Below, one piece after another: positions 1 through 7,644 of a stretch of DNA of 43,283 nucleotides. How positions within the stretch are numbered: the stretch's first letter is position 1; the number at the start of each line of letters is the position of its first letter. The stretch comes from CAG-791 sp002449595 (lineage in GTDB: Bacteria; Bacillota; Clostridia; Lachnospirales; Lachnospiraceae), in NCBI GenBank assembly GCA_946539855.1, contig CAMNHV010000015.1, forward strand, positions 1 to 43,283, in the 5' to 3' direction. The position numbers were made by a program, and so were the translations under genes. Under the pieces are notes generated by a model. That model did no database searches and was not told the DNA's origin. It saw only the letters and a list, made by a program, of their open reading frames with translations.

Positions 1-1
1 T

Positions 2-91
2 GCGACATCGATAGCATTGATATTCAGTGAGGCTGTTAAGAAAGGAGGCCAGAAGGAAGAACTCGCAACACAATTTGAGATCCGCGCATGA
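2..91 (+). CDS. possible 3' end of an upstream gene
   Basis: One plus frame is open from the window edge to a TGA at 89-91, giving about 29 residues ending in FEIRA. It could be the tail of the gene upstream of the pilin, but another frame closes at 30 and could equally be the true end. I do not recognise the family. The following 74 bases lead to the pilin start and hold a small hairpin. Confidence 0.2.
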   Translation, partial: ATSIALIFSEAVKKGGQKEELATQFEIRA

Positions 92-110
92 GACGTGTCT
101 GGTCTCGCAA

Positions 111-126
111 CTGCATATCAATGCAG
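111..126 (+). other. small leader hairpin upstream of the pilin gene
   Basis: CTGCAT, a four-base loop, then ATGCAG form a perfect six-base stem about 40 bases before the pilin start. A second short inverted repeat (GAGAC at 90-94 with GTCTC at 102-106) lies just upstream. Whether either is functional cannot be told; there is no T tract, so these are not obvious terminators. Confidence 0.3.
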
Positions 127-165
127 ACGTAACTATAAAAATATAAGAGGAAAGGAAAGAATAAT

Positions 166-1590
166 ATGAAACATGTTAAAAAGATAACTGCTTTAATGCT
201 TGCCATGGTGTTGGCGATGGCGATGGGAATTACGGCGTTTGCAGAAGAAACAACTGTTAGTACTCCGAGTATTACAATCAATAGTACTGCAACTTCTGAA
301 GAGACTCAGAAAGATACAACATCCTACAAGGCGTGGGAATTGCTCAAAGCTTCTATCGCTGAGGATCCCACTTCAGAAGGTGCGGCACAGAGTGGTGGTA
401 AGGTTTCTTACTATGTGACAACTGAAGCTGCAAAGAATGCTCTTAGCAGCCTGTTCACATTCACTCAGGTTGGTACCGAGAGCAAGTGGTATGCTACTCC
501 GAATGATGGTCTTACCGCTCAGGACGTTGTTGATGCACTGAAGAACAAAACGGATGCTGAGATGACAGCAGCGTTTGGATCTCCTATTGAGTTTGCTCAG
601 ACCACTCCGGGCGGATCTGCAACTTCTGGCACGGTTGACGCTGGTTACTACTTCATCAAGTCCAGTCTTGGTTCCAATATCGCAATTCAGACTTTGACTG
701 CCGTTGAAATTGATGAAAAGAATGAATATGTAACTGATGAAAAAACCATCCCTGAGGGAGATAAGAATTCTGAGATTGGTCAGGATATTGAATATACTCT
801 GACGGTGAACGTTCCGGCATCTGCTAATGATACGATTGTCCTGACAGATACTATGGGCAAGGGCTTGACCTACAAGTCCATTACACAGGACCAGAATATT
901 ACTGGTACTGTATCTGAAGTAGCTGATGCAACTGGGGGCGCTACGAAGATTACTATCACCTATACTGCTGATGACATTAAGACACTTGTGGCAAACGGGG
1001 CAGCCACAATCACTGTCAAAATTAAAGTGACTGTTAACAGTGAAGCTGTTGTAGACACTGACATCCCCAACACCTTGGATCTGAAGTACGGCAACAATTA
1101 CGAAGCGGTTCCTTCCACTGTTAATACCAAGACCACTAAGGCTTCCTTTGATAAGGTTGACGGAGATGATGGCACTAAGTTGACCGGGGCTAAGTTTAAA
1201 CTTCTGAAGGGAACTGCAACGGTTAACCTCGTTGAAGTTACACCAGGAGAAGTGTACAGAGTAGCTGCTTCTGATGATGCTGCTGCTGATATTATCACAG
1301 AGTTCACAACTGTCGGTAAGACTATCACAATCAATGGTCTTGATTTTGACGAAACTTACAAACTTGAAGAGACTGAGGCCCCTGCAGGTGGGTACAACAA
1401 ATTAACTACGCCGGTTGAGTTAGAAAAGAACGAGACGACCTTCATTCATGCTGATGTTGAGAACAACAAGGGTTCCGTACTTCCGAGCACTGGCGGCATC
1501 GGTACCACAATCTTCTACATTATCGGTGCGATCCTCGTCCTCGGCGCAGGCATCCTGCTTGTGACCCGCCGCCGCATGAACGCTCAGTAA
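166..1590 (+). CDS. SpaA-type isopeptide-forming pilin, LPXTG-anchored
   Basis: This 474-residue protein has the architecture of a Gram-positive covalent pilus subunit. A Sec signal peptide covers residues 1-26 (KK, hydrophobic core, AFA cleavage). The middle (about 197-330) resembles a fimbrial isopeptide-formation D2 domain, with the typical IGQDIEYTLTVNVP stretch. A SpaA-like prealbumin fold follows (about 327-425), ending in the E-box YKLEETEAPAGGY. The C-terminus carries the sortase signal LPSTG at 439-443, a membrane helix and an RRR tail. Family knowledge says such subunits are polymerised by a class C sortase through Lys-Thr bonds and then anchored to peptidoglycan. No sortase lies in the visible sequence. 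A ribosome binding site (AGAGGAAAGGAAAG) precedes the ATG. Codons are clearly AT-richer than in most later genes, compatible with transfer or with surface-gene codon bias. Confidence 0.93.
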   Translation: MKHVKKITALMLAMVLAMAMGITAFAEETTVSTPSITINSTATSEETQKDTTSYKAWELLKASIAEDPTSEGAAQSGGKVSYYVTTEAAKNALSSLFTFTQVGTESKWYATPNDGLTAQDVVDALKNKTDAEMTAAFGSPIEFAQTTPGGSATSGTVDAGYYFIKSSLGSNIAIQTLTAVEIDEKNEYVTDEKTIPEGDKNSEIGQDIEYTLTVNVPASANDTIVLTDTMGKGLTYKSITQDQNITGTVSEVADATGGATKITITYTADDIKTLVANGAATITVKIKVTVNSEAVVDTDIPNTLDLKYGNNYEAVPSTVNTKTTKASFDKVDGDDGTKLTGAKFKLLKGTATVNLVEVTPGEVYRVAASDDAAADIITEFTTVGKTITINGLDFDETYKLEETEAPAGGYNKLTTPVELEKNETTFIHADVENNKGSVLPSTGGIGTTIFYIIGAILVLGAGILLVTRRRMNAQ

Positions 1591-1648
1591 TGTGCGGCAG
1601 CAACCGGATAATAAAGAACCATTGAACAGAAATTAAATATTGCTACAC

Positions 1649-1684
1649 TCAGAGAGGCAGGCCCTTCGGGACCTGCCTCTCTGA
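1649..1684 (+). terminator. terminator after the pilin gene
   Basis: A long, nearly perfect stem (TCAGAGAGGCAGG paired with CCTGCCTCTCTGA) is closed by a stable TTCG loop, about 60 bases after the pilin stop. The T-rich run (ATTTTT) comes some bases later. This isolates the pilin transcript from the TraX gene. Confidence 0.85.
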
Positions 1685-1727
1685 GATTCAAGACATTTTT
1701 GAATGGACACCTCCGAGGACACCGCGT

Positions 1728-2498
1728 ATGATGCATTCAAGCAACCAAATGGCTGAAAGAAACACCCGCACTTACTCCGCCTTGTCGGCAGAGCTGCCGC
1801 TTTCCGCCGCCGCGCTGAAGTATATCGCGGTCATCACGATGCTGATCGACCACGTCGCGATGGCGTTGATGAAGGCGCCGGAGTTGCAGCCGATGCGCGC
1901 GGTGCTGCGCGACGTCGGCCGGACGGCGTTTCCGATCTACTGCTTCTTCATCGCGGAAGGCTTCCTGCGCAGCCGGAACCGCCTGCGCTACCTGGGACTT
2001 TTACTAATCACAGGCGTGATCTCGCAGGTGCCTTACATCTATGCCCTCTACCCTGGCCGCCCGCTTCTGTATCGCCTGAATGTCGAATTCACGCTGGCAA
2101 TCGGACTTGCCGCGCTGATCGTATATGATTTCCTTGCGGAAAAGCTTTTCCGCGCTTCGTCCCAAAAGAACGCCACATCACTATGGTCCCAAGTCGGCGA
2201 ACTCCTCACCCTGCTCGCCGTCACCTGCGGCGCATGCCTCCTCGCAAATCTTCTGAACACCAGCTACCGCTGGTGCGGCGTGCTGCTCATCGTGCTGTTC
2301 TATGCACTGCGCAACCATCCATACGCCGCAGCTGTCGCGGGGAGCGCGCTTGTCATCTGGTTTAGTAAGACCGAGATTTGGGCGATTCCGGCTTTTCTGC
2401 TGCTGACTCTCTATAATGGCGAGAGAGGGCGGCAAAACAAGCTGTTCTTCTACGCCTTCTATCCGGTGCATCTGGCAATCATAGCGCTGCTGTCTTAG
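1728..2498 (+). CDS. TraX family membrane protein
   Basis: This 256-residue, strongly hydrophobic protein has about seven or eight predicted membrane helices. Its N-terminal half carries the TraX signature: ALKYIAVITMLIDHVAMAL, then RDVGRTAFPIYCFFIAEGF. In F plasmids TraX is needed for N-acetylation of pilin. Chromosomal homologues in Firmicutes are common acyltransferase-like proteins of unknown substrate, so a role in modifying the upstream pilin is only suggestive. The two genes are separated by a terminator and differ in base composition. Two adjacent ATGs (1728 and 1731) are possible starts, with GAGGA about nine bases upstream. The family call is firm and the function is open. Confidence 0.85.
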   Translation: MMHSSNQMAERNTRTYSALSAELPLSAAALKYIAVITMLIDHVAMALMKAPELQPMRAVLRDVGRTAFPIYCFFIAEGFLRSRNRLRYLGLLLITGVISQVPYIYALYPGRPLLYRLNVEFTLAIGLAALIVYDFLAEKLFRASSQKNATSLWSQVGELLTLLAVTCGACLLANLLNTSYRWCGVLLIVLFYALRNHPYAAAVAGSALVIWFSKTEIWAIPAFLLLTLYNGERGRQNKLFFYAFYPVHLAIIALLS

Positions 2499-2708
2499 CG
2501 TCGGCATCCGGAAAGCTACCACATCGCACCAAAGCAAGTTTAATTCTTCGCAAACAGCGGTCCGGGAGGCTGACCGAAGCATCAAAAGCTGCCGCACAGG
2601 CAAAAGTGCGCTGAAATGCTGCTTTTGCAACCGCCGGTTGACAAATTGACAGGTGCACTTTCTGGCCCGCAACGGCGGTCCGGCCTACACTGGGAATAAC
2701 CGGAGCAG

Positions 2709-2793
2709 CCGACGGAGGAAAGCAGGCCCGGACTGCAGCCGTCGAAAGGAGCAGTCCAAGACTGCCGCCGCCGGAGAAAAGCAGGCCCGGACT
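2709..2793 (+). repeat. 59-bp-period direct repeat upstream of the XRE regulator
   Basis: Two copies of a roughly 26-base segment ending in AGCAGGCCCGGACT lie at 2709-2734 and 2768-2793. The second abuts a TATAAT box at 2799-2804. The rest of the 2499-2843 gap shows no convincing gene. Confidence 0.55.
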
Positions 2794-2798
2794 TCGGG

Positions 2799-2804
2799 TA
2801 TAAT
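2799..2804 (+). promoter_or_regulatory. candidate -10 box of the XRE regulator gene
   Basis: An exact TATAAT sits 39 bases before the likely ATG at 2844. No good -35 element is visible, since the upstream bases belong to the direct repeat. Confidence 0.45.
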
Positions 2805-2843
2805 AGACAGGTGGGGAACAAAGCCCCCGAAAGCGAGGAAAGC

Positions 2844-3830
2844 ATGATACTGGCGGACAAGATTATCGAATTGAGGAAAAAGAGCGGCTGGTCCCAGGAA
2901 GAGCTGGCGGACCGGCTGGAGGTGAGCCGGCAGGCGGTCTCCAAATGGGAAGGGGCGCAGTCAGTCCCGGATATGAACAAAATACTGAAGCTCTCGGAAG
3001 TCTTCGGCGTCACGACGGATTATCTTCTGAAGGACGACATGGAGACACAGGAGACGTCGCTGCAGGCGGCCGATTCGGATTCGGCGATCCGTCCGGTCTC
3101 CATGGAAGAGGCGTCGGAATTTCTTGATTTCCGGGATACAATGGCGGCGAGAGTCTCCATCGGCGTGATGCTCTGCATCCTGTCGCCGGTCGCGCTCATC
3201 CTGCTTGCAGGCGCGAATGAATTCGGACTCATTCAGATCGGAGAGGCGAGGGTGGTGGCCATGGGGCTGGTCATCCTGTTTCTGCTCGTCGGGACGGCAG
3301 TCGCGCTCTTCGTACTCACGGGGATCCAGAACCGCTTCGAATATATGGAACAGGAGCCGATCGACACAGCGTACGGTGTCAGCGGTATGGCACGCGAACG
3401 CAGGGAAAAGTACAAAGGCACGTTCACGGTCCATCTCACCATGGGAATCGTCCTGTGTGTCGTGGCGGTGATTCCGCTCTTTCTGGCGATGCTGCTGTAC
3501 GGCGAAAAAGATAACTTCATCGGCGTGATTGCAGTCACGGTCATGCTGGCGTTGATTGCAGTTGGAGTCTTTTTCATTGTACGAAGCGCGATCCTCTGGG
3601 GAGGACTGCAGATGCTGCTCGAGGAAGGGGATTACACGAGGCGCCGGAAGGAAGAAGAAAAGAAGAACGCGCCGATCGCCGCGATCTACTGGGGCGTCGT
3701 GACCGCCGGATACCTGGCCTACAGTTTTGTCACGGCGCGCTGGGAAATCAGCTGGATCGTCTGGCCCGTCGCCGGCGTCCTGTATGGCGCGCTGGCGGGA
3801 ATCCTGCATGTAGTTCGGAGCAGGGACTGA
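2844..3830 (+). CDS. XRE-family HTH transcriptional regulator with C-terminal membrane domain
   Basis: The N-terminal 65 residues are a classic Cro/C1-type helix-turn-helix (LRKKSGWSQEELADRLEVSRQAVSKWE, then PDMNKILKLSEVFGVTTDYLL). A charged linker follows, then about six membrane helices from residue 100 onward. I chose the ATG at 2844 because it starts exactly at the usual family N-terminus and has GAGGAA just upstream; the longer frame from 2811 would add eleven unlikely residues. Membrane-tethered XRE proteins of this type are widespread in Lachnospiraceae and related Firmicutes, and their targets are mostly unknown. It stands alone: the TraX gene is 345 bases upstream and a terminator-like hairpin lies downstream. 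Confidence 0.88.
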   Translation: MILADKIIELRKKSGWSQEELADRLEVSRQAVSKWEGAQSVPDMNKILKLSEVFGVTTDYLLKDDMETQETSLQAADSDSAIRPVSMEEASEFLDFRDTMAARVSIGVMLCILSPVALILLAGANEFGLIQIGEARVVAMGLVILFLLVGTAVALFVLTGIQNRFEYMEQEPIDTAYGVSGMARERREKYKGTFTVHLTMGIVLCVVAVIPLFLAMLLYGEKDNFIGVIAVTVMLALIAVGVFFIVRSAILWGGLQMLLEEGDYTRRRKEEEKKNAPIAAIYWGVVTAGYLAYSFVTARWEISWIVWPVAGVLYGALAGILHVVRSRD

Positions 3831-3952
3831 GAAAGGCAGCGCGGGACTGAATGGCTTGAAGATCAGCTGGGAATGCAGCGGTCATTGCATACTGCAAAAG
3901 TCATTATGACGATTCATATACGATACCAGAATTGAGACCTGCAGAGGAATAG

Positions 3953-3998
3953 ATACCACATCCGTATGTACAAGGCGATATGCGGATGTGGTATTTTG
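3953..3998 (+). terminator. hairpin with T run between the XRE regulator and repeat protein
   Basis: ATACCACATCCG (3953-3964) pairs perfectly with CGGATGTGGTAT (3983-3994) and is followed by TTT. It lies 120 bases after the XRE stop, so it probably ends that transcript. The 3831-4133 gap holds no gene I can support. Confidence 0.7.
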
Positions 3999-4133
3999 AC
4001 TGTATTATGCATATATAGGTTTAAAAGAACAGTATCTCTCCGGCCGGCGAAGACGGCAGGGGGATATTTGACAACTGAAATAATAAAGCGATTCTGCAGA
4101 AGAAAAGGCAGTTTCAGAAGGGAAGAGACAATC

Positions 4134-5798
4134 ATGCCAAAGAGTGCACAGCAGATCCTGGAAGAGTACAGAGGAATCGGATACGAGGACAGAACAAGGC
4201 GGAACAGCCTGCTTTCCAATGCTTCCGCCGGTCTCTCCAAAATGGCGGGCGAGATCAACGACTCCATAGAGCTGGCCATGGAGGAGTCCCGCGACGTTCT
4301 GGAAGATAATGAGATCGATGAGATGGGGATGGAGTTTAAGGCGGACTTCTTTAAACTCTCCAGATTTGCCGACGCGCTCAGCACGGTCAATCAGCTGAAT
4401 TCCGGAGAAGACGTTCCGAGTGAAAAAGCGCTCGACAACGCGATCAAGGTTCTGTCAAACAGCAGCGATATCGGGGAGCTTCTGAACAAAACGATCGATG
4501 AGGAGACCGCCGCTTTCTACAACATGCCGGAGCTCAGCGGGAAGACTTATCTCGAGTCGATCCCGATCATCACCGGAAATGCGGGAGAGGAAGTGACTGC
4601 GAAGCAGTTCACGGACGGCATCGCCTTTGCGAATAATTACCTGGATCTCGGCCTCGATCTCAGCCCGATCGGGGTGCAGAGCATGACCCCTGAGCAGAGA
4701 GAAGCGGAAAACCGCGTTGACCCGGACATGTTCGGATCCAATCCGAGCAAGTACGGCGTCGACCCTACGCCGGCGACCGGCAGCTGGGCGAACCAGAATC
4801 AGAACAACTACGGCCAGAACCCTTATCAGAACCAGAACAACTACGGCCAGAACCCGTATCAGAGCCAGAACTACTACAACCAGAACCCTTACCAGAACCA
4901 GAACAACTACGGTCAGAACCCGTACCAGAATCAGAACTATTACGGGCAGAATCCTTACCAGAACCAGAACAACTACGGTCAGAACCCGTACCAGAATCAG
5001 AACTATTACGGGCAGAATCCTTACCAGAACCAGAACAACTACGGCCAGAACCAGTATCAAAACCAGAATTATTACGGGCAGAACCCATATCAGAACCAGA
5101 ATTATTACGGTCAGAACCCGTACCAGAACCAGAACAACTATGGTCAGAACCCGTACCAGAACCAGAACAACTATGGTCAGAACCCGTACCAGAACCAGAA
5201 TTATTACGGGCAGAACCAGTACCAGAATCAGAACAATTACGGGCAGAACCAGTATCAGAACCAGAATAACTACGGGCAGAATCAGTATCAGAATAACTAC
5301 GCCCGGAACCAGCAGACGAACCGTCAGTCTGCGTACGCAAATAACACCGACGAGATCGACGTGAACAGGATCGGAAGCGAGATCCGCAGAAGTATCGAGA
5401 CGCAGCCGTATCTTAAGGGCACCTATGATGCTTTTGTGAATTCTGCCCTGAATATCGCGAAGATGCCCGGGAATGAAGGGCTGGCTGTCGAACTGAGGGA
5501 CCAGCTTCGGCAGAAGGGCTTCATGAATGCATATGACGCGCAGTCGGTGGTAAACAATATCGGCAGGTCGGTCCTCCAGAAATACAACAATTACCCCGAT
5601 ATGGTCCGGAATGACATCGAGACGATGGGGAGGGTGTCGAACGCTTTGTCCGAGTGCCTGGAATATGAGAGAAGAGGACTTCACGCCGGCAGCAGGGAAC
5701 TTGGCGGCCTTCAGTCGACGTTCGGGACAAGATCGGGACGTCTGTCGATCGATCCTTCCGAATACAGGAAGGCCAGGACGGATCTGGCAACTATATAG
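4134..5798 (+). CDS. Asn/Gln/Tyr-rich tandem-repeat protein (N-terminal part, frameshifted)
   Basis: I do not recognise a named family. From the ATG at 4134 (GGAAGAG upstream) the product is 554 residues. Residues 1-225 are a mostly helical, acidic domain without signal peptide or membrane helix. Residues 226-388 are fifteen copies of an 11-residue repeat of the form YGQNPYQNQN(N/Y). A second helical domain follows (about 400-550). The frame ends at a TAG (5796-5798), but the next frame continues at once with coherent sequence to 6274, so the intact ancestral protein was probably about 712 residues. The upstream in-frame region from 3966 lies across a terminator and is unlikely to be translated. 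Q/N/Y-rich composition of this kind is typical of prion-like or phase-separating segments; that role here is inference. Confidence 0.75.
   Translation: MPKSAQQILEEYRGIGYEDRTRRNSLLSNASAGLSKMAGEINDSIELAMEESRDVLEDNEIDEMGMEFKADFFKLSRFADALSTVNQLNSGEDVPSEKALDNAIKVLSNSSDIGELLNKTIDEETAAFYNMPELSGKTYLESIPIITGNAGEEVTAKQFTDGIAFANNYLDLGLDLSPIGVQSMTPEQREAENRVDPDMFGSNPSKYGVDPTPATGSWANQNQNNYGQNPYQNQNNYGQNPYQSQNYYNQNPYQNQNNYGQNPYQNQNYYGQNPYQNQNNYGQNPYQNQNYYGQNPYQNQNNYGQNQYQNQNYYGQNPYQNQNYYGQNPYQNQNNYGQNPYQNQNNYGQNPYQNQNYYGQNQYQNQNNYGQNQYQNQNNYGQNQYQNNYARNQQTNRQSAYANNTDEIDVNRIGSEIRRSIETQPYLKGTYDAFVNSALNIAKMPGNEGLAVELRDQLRQKGFMNAYDAQSVVNNIGRSVLQKYNNYPDMVRNDIETMGRVSNALSECLEYERRGLHAGSRELGGLQSTFGTRSGRLSIDPSEYRKARTDLATI
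4809..5297 (+). repeat. 33-bp coding tandem repeat, 15 units
   Basis: A 33-base unit encoding Y(G/N)QN(P/Q)YQ(N/S)QN(N/Y) is repeated about fifteen times in register, the last unit shortened. Synonymous changes (AAC/AAT, TAC/TAT, GGC/GGT/GGG) make neighbouring units differ, and some multi-unit blocks are repeated, which suggests expansion by unequal recombination under protein-level constraint. Confidence 0.95.
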
Positions 5799-5866
5799 CG
5801 GCCAGGAACGATCTGGGCAGGAATTACGAGGCCGGGATCAAAGTCACTCTCGAGTCCGGGGATCCC

Positions 5867-6274
5867 GTGGAAATGGGCAAAGTTACGAACCAGCGGCAGT
5901 CGCTGGAGAACCGGGCAGTAGAGGCTGAGAGGACGCTGCGGACGAGCATGACCGCATATATGAATAAGGTCACAAAAAACGGAACCCGGAAGATCGACCA
6001 GATGGGCCAGGGAGCCGATGCCGCCAGAGCGAAGGCCGGAAACGGTGTACTGGGATTTGTCGACAGGCGCGGACTGACAAGGGACATGAGCGCCTACATG
6101 TATGACAATGGTACGGTGCGGCAGACAAGCTTTTCCAAGATGAACCCGAATCAAAGAACCGATAACGGGAATGCCCGGAGGAGAGGCAACGTGAATCCGG
6201 CACCGGATTATACCCGTCGAAATGACAGAAGACCTGACGATCCGAGCAAAGGATACGGCCCGATGTCAATGTAA
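5867..6274 (+). pseudogene. C-terminal part of the repeat protein, displaced by a frameshift
   Basis: This frame opens before 5789 and reads NYIAARNDLGRNYEAG into the GTG-started segment at 5867. The upstream frame ends YRKARTDLATI-stop. Adding a single A in the GCAACT context near 5788 would join them as RTDLANYIAARNDLG, restoring the alternation of short basic and acidic runs. The roughly 160-residue extension is charged and soluble, ending in an Arg/Asp/Pro-rich tail. No good ribosome binding site precedes the GTG, so separate translation is unlikely. The break is either a real inactivating indel, a sequencing error at a short A run, or, least likely, programmed frameshifting. Confidence 0.7.
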
Positions 6275-6321
6275 GGACGTGGCGGCAGCAGAAGACAGAT
6301 CATTGTAAAGAGGAAAACATT

Positions 6322-6414
6322 TTGCCAAAGAATGCACAGCAGGTTATTGAATCTGAATGCACCGAGGCCAGGGGGGGGACGATCCGCCCTGGCCTTCGCA
6401 GTAGTATGATATAG
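6322..6414 (+). pseudogene. vestigial second copy of the repeat-protein start
   Basis: A TTG codon at 6322, preceded by GAGGAAAAC, opens a 30-codon frame reading (M)PKNAQQVIESE. This mirrors the start of the repeat protein, MPKSAQQILEEYRG, at both protein and DNA level (CCAAAGAATGCACAGCAG against CCAAAGAGTGCACAGCAG). Similarity stops after about twelve codons and the frame runs into a terminator-like hairpin. It is best read as the remnant of a tandem paralogue that was deleted. Confidence 0.6.
6365..6395 (+). terminator. hairpin before the MBL hydrolase gene
   Basis: AGGCCAGGG (6365-6373) pairs with CCCTGGCCT (6387-6395). There is no long T tract, only TTCG, so termination efficiency is uncertain. 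It probably ends the repeat-protein transcript. Confidence 0.55.
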
Positions 6415-6461
6415 AGAGCGGGCTCTTTGCGACAGCCTGAAGAAACCCGCCGGAGGAAGAA

Positions 6462-7391
6462 ATGGAATTCTGGAAGATTGACGAGAACACCTGGCGAATC
6501 ACCGGTGCGGGCTGTGATTGCTATCTGCTCGCGGAGGGCGTCATGATCGACTGCGGCTGCGCGGATCCGAAGATCCGAAACGCTGCGGAAGAGAGGATCG
6601 GCCGTCCCGTCACCAGCGTGATCTGCACGCATTCCCATATCGACCACACGGGCATGTGCGGCCTGTTCGACCATGCGTACATGACGGAGGGAACGTCCCG
6701 CTCCGCGAAGAACTGGATGGACGAGGACCCGTCCGCAATGCGTCTGGATTATTCACCGGAGTATATAACGGATGGAGAGATCCTCCGCTTTGGAGACCGG
6801 GAGCTGGAGATCATCGTCAGCGGCGTGCACGCGAGGGACAACATCCTGATCCTCGACCGGACGCACCGAATCCTGTTTACCGGAGATGAGATCGACCGGG
6901 ACCAGGTACTGCTTCTGCCTGCTTTTGCGGAGAAGCCCGGGCAGTATCACGCGCTGCCGGCCGCCACGGTCTCCGATTACCGGTCCATGCTGCGCATGAT
7001 CCGGGAGAGGAGAGCGGAGTATGATCTTCTGTGCACCGGCCACAACGGCTCTCCGCTTCCGGGCGAAGTGATCGGGGAGATGATCCGCTTGTGCGACGAT
7101 ATTCTGGATCATGGGGCGGTGGGAGACCGTGACTGTGCCGGTCCGACTTTTCCGCGGACCATGACCCACTTCCCCTGCGATGACGCACACTATTTGAGAT
7201 ACACCGTATCTCTTCCGCCGGAACTGCTTCGGAAGATTCATGCGCTTGCGGATCCTTCAGAGGAAAAGCAGACCGGACTCGCCCTCATCTACTGCACGGA
7301 TGATCTGTTTGTGAGGGAGAACAACAGCCGCGTGGAACCGGCGACACCGCTGCACCGGATGTGCCGGGACAACCTCAGTGTCTCCCGGTGA
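6462..7391 (+). CDS. MBL-fold metallo-hydrolase
   Basis: This 309-residue protein has the metallo-beta-lactamase-fold metal motif HSHIDH (His57, His59, Asp61, His62), a later SGVHARDNILILD segment that supplies the third-site His, and LFTGDE as the bridging Asp motif. Family members hydrolyse thioesters, lactones, phosphodiesters and many other substrates, so the substrate cannot be given. No signal peptide is visible, so the enzyme should be cytoplasmic. The ATG has GGAGGAAG directly upstream. The C-terminal 90 residues look like an accessory domain rather than the core fold. The gene is monocistronic: a hairpin precedes it and a decayed gene follows. Confidence 0.88.
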   Translation: MEFWKIDENTWRITGAGCDCYLLAEGVMIDCGCADPKIRNAAEERIGRPVTSVICTHSHIDHTGMCGLFDHAYMTEGTSRSAKNWMDEDPSAMRLDYSPEYITDGEILRFGDRELEIIVSGVHARDNILILDRTHRILFTGDEIDRDQVLLLPAFAEKPGQYHALPAATVSDYRSMLRMIRERRAEYDLLCTGHNGSPLPGEVIGEMIRLCDDILDHGAVGDRDCAGPTFPRTMTHFPCDDAHYLRYTVSLPPELLRKIHALADPSEEKQTGLALIYCTDDLFVRENNSRVEPATPLHRMCRDNLSVSR

Positions 7392-7479
7392 TCGTACGAC
7401 GCGAGGGATCCGGTAAATCCTGGCGTGAGACATTTGGGACCAGTGGGACCCAAAACTGAAGAAAGGCCCCCAAACCTGC

Positions 7480-7600
7480 ATGAAAACCAATTTTTCAAAC
7501 CGTAAGCTCGCAGATATTGATCATCCCGCTGTTCTTTGAGCAGCTCCTGGTGATGCTGGTCGGCATCGCGGAAACGTTTTTCATCAGCCGGCCAGCTGCT
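7480..7600 (+). pseudogene. remnant of a MATE-family efflux transporter (5' end)
   Basis: From the ATG at 7480 one frame reads MKTNFSNRKLADI and, after a one-base shift near 7510, the next frame reads QILIIPLFFEQLLVMLVGIAE and then TFFIS. Together they match the usual start of one MATE subfamily: FSN(K/R)xL, then LIIPL.xEQLLxxxVGxxDT. Similarity ends near 7600 and the stop of the GH42 gene lies only 45 bases further on the other strand. This is therefore a 5' stub with a frameshift, not a working transporter. Confidence 0.7.
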
Positions 7601-7644
7601 GATGTTCTCCACGCTGGCGGTCCGGCTGCAACAGAGAACGCCGG

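Noticed and set aside
2181..2672. Minus-strand frame spanning the end of the TraX gene and the following gap
   Set aside because: No ribosome site and no recognisable pattern; half of it is antisense to TraX.
3996..4024. Promoter for the repeat protein from TTGACT at 3996
   Set aside because: No acceptable -10 box is found at 16-18 bases; the TATATA nearby has a spacing of only 10. The bases also belong to the terminator tail.
4455..5684. Long open frames on the minus strand and in another plus frame over the N/Q/Y repeat
   Set aside because: The 33-base repeat keeps every frame open by periodicity. Their translations are monotonous (V/L- or R/T-rich), and only the chosen frame has a start with ribosome site and normal flanking domains.
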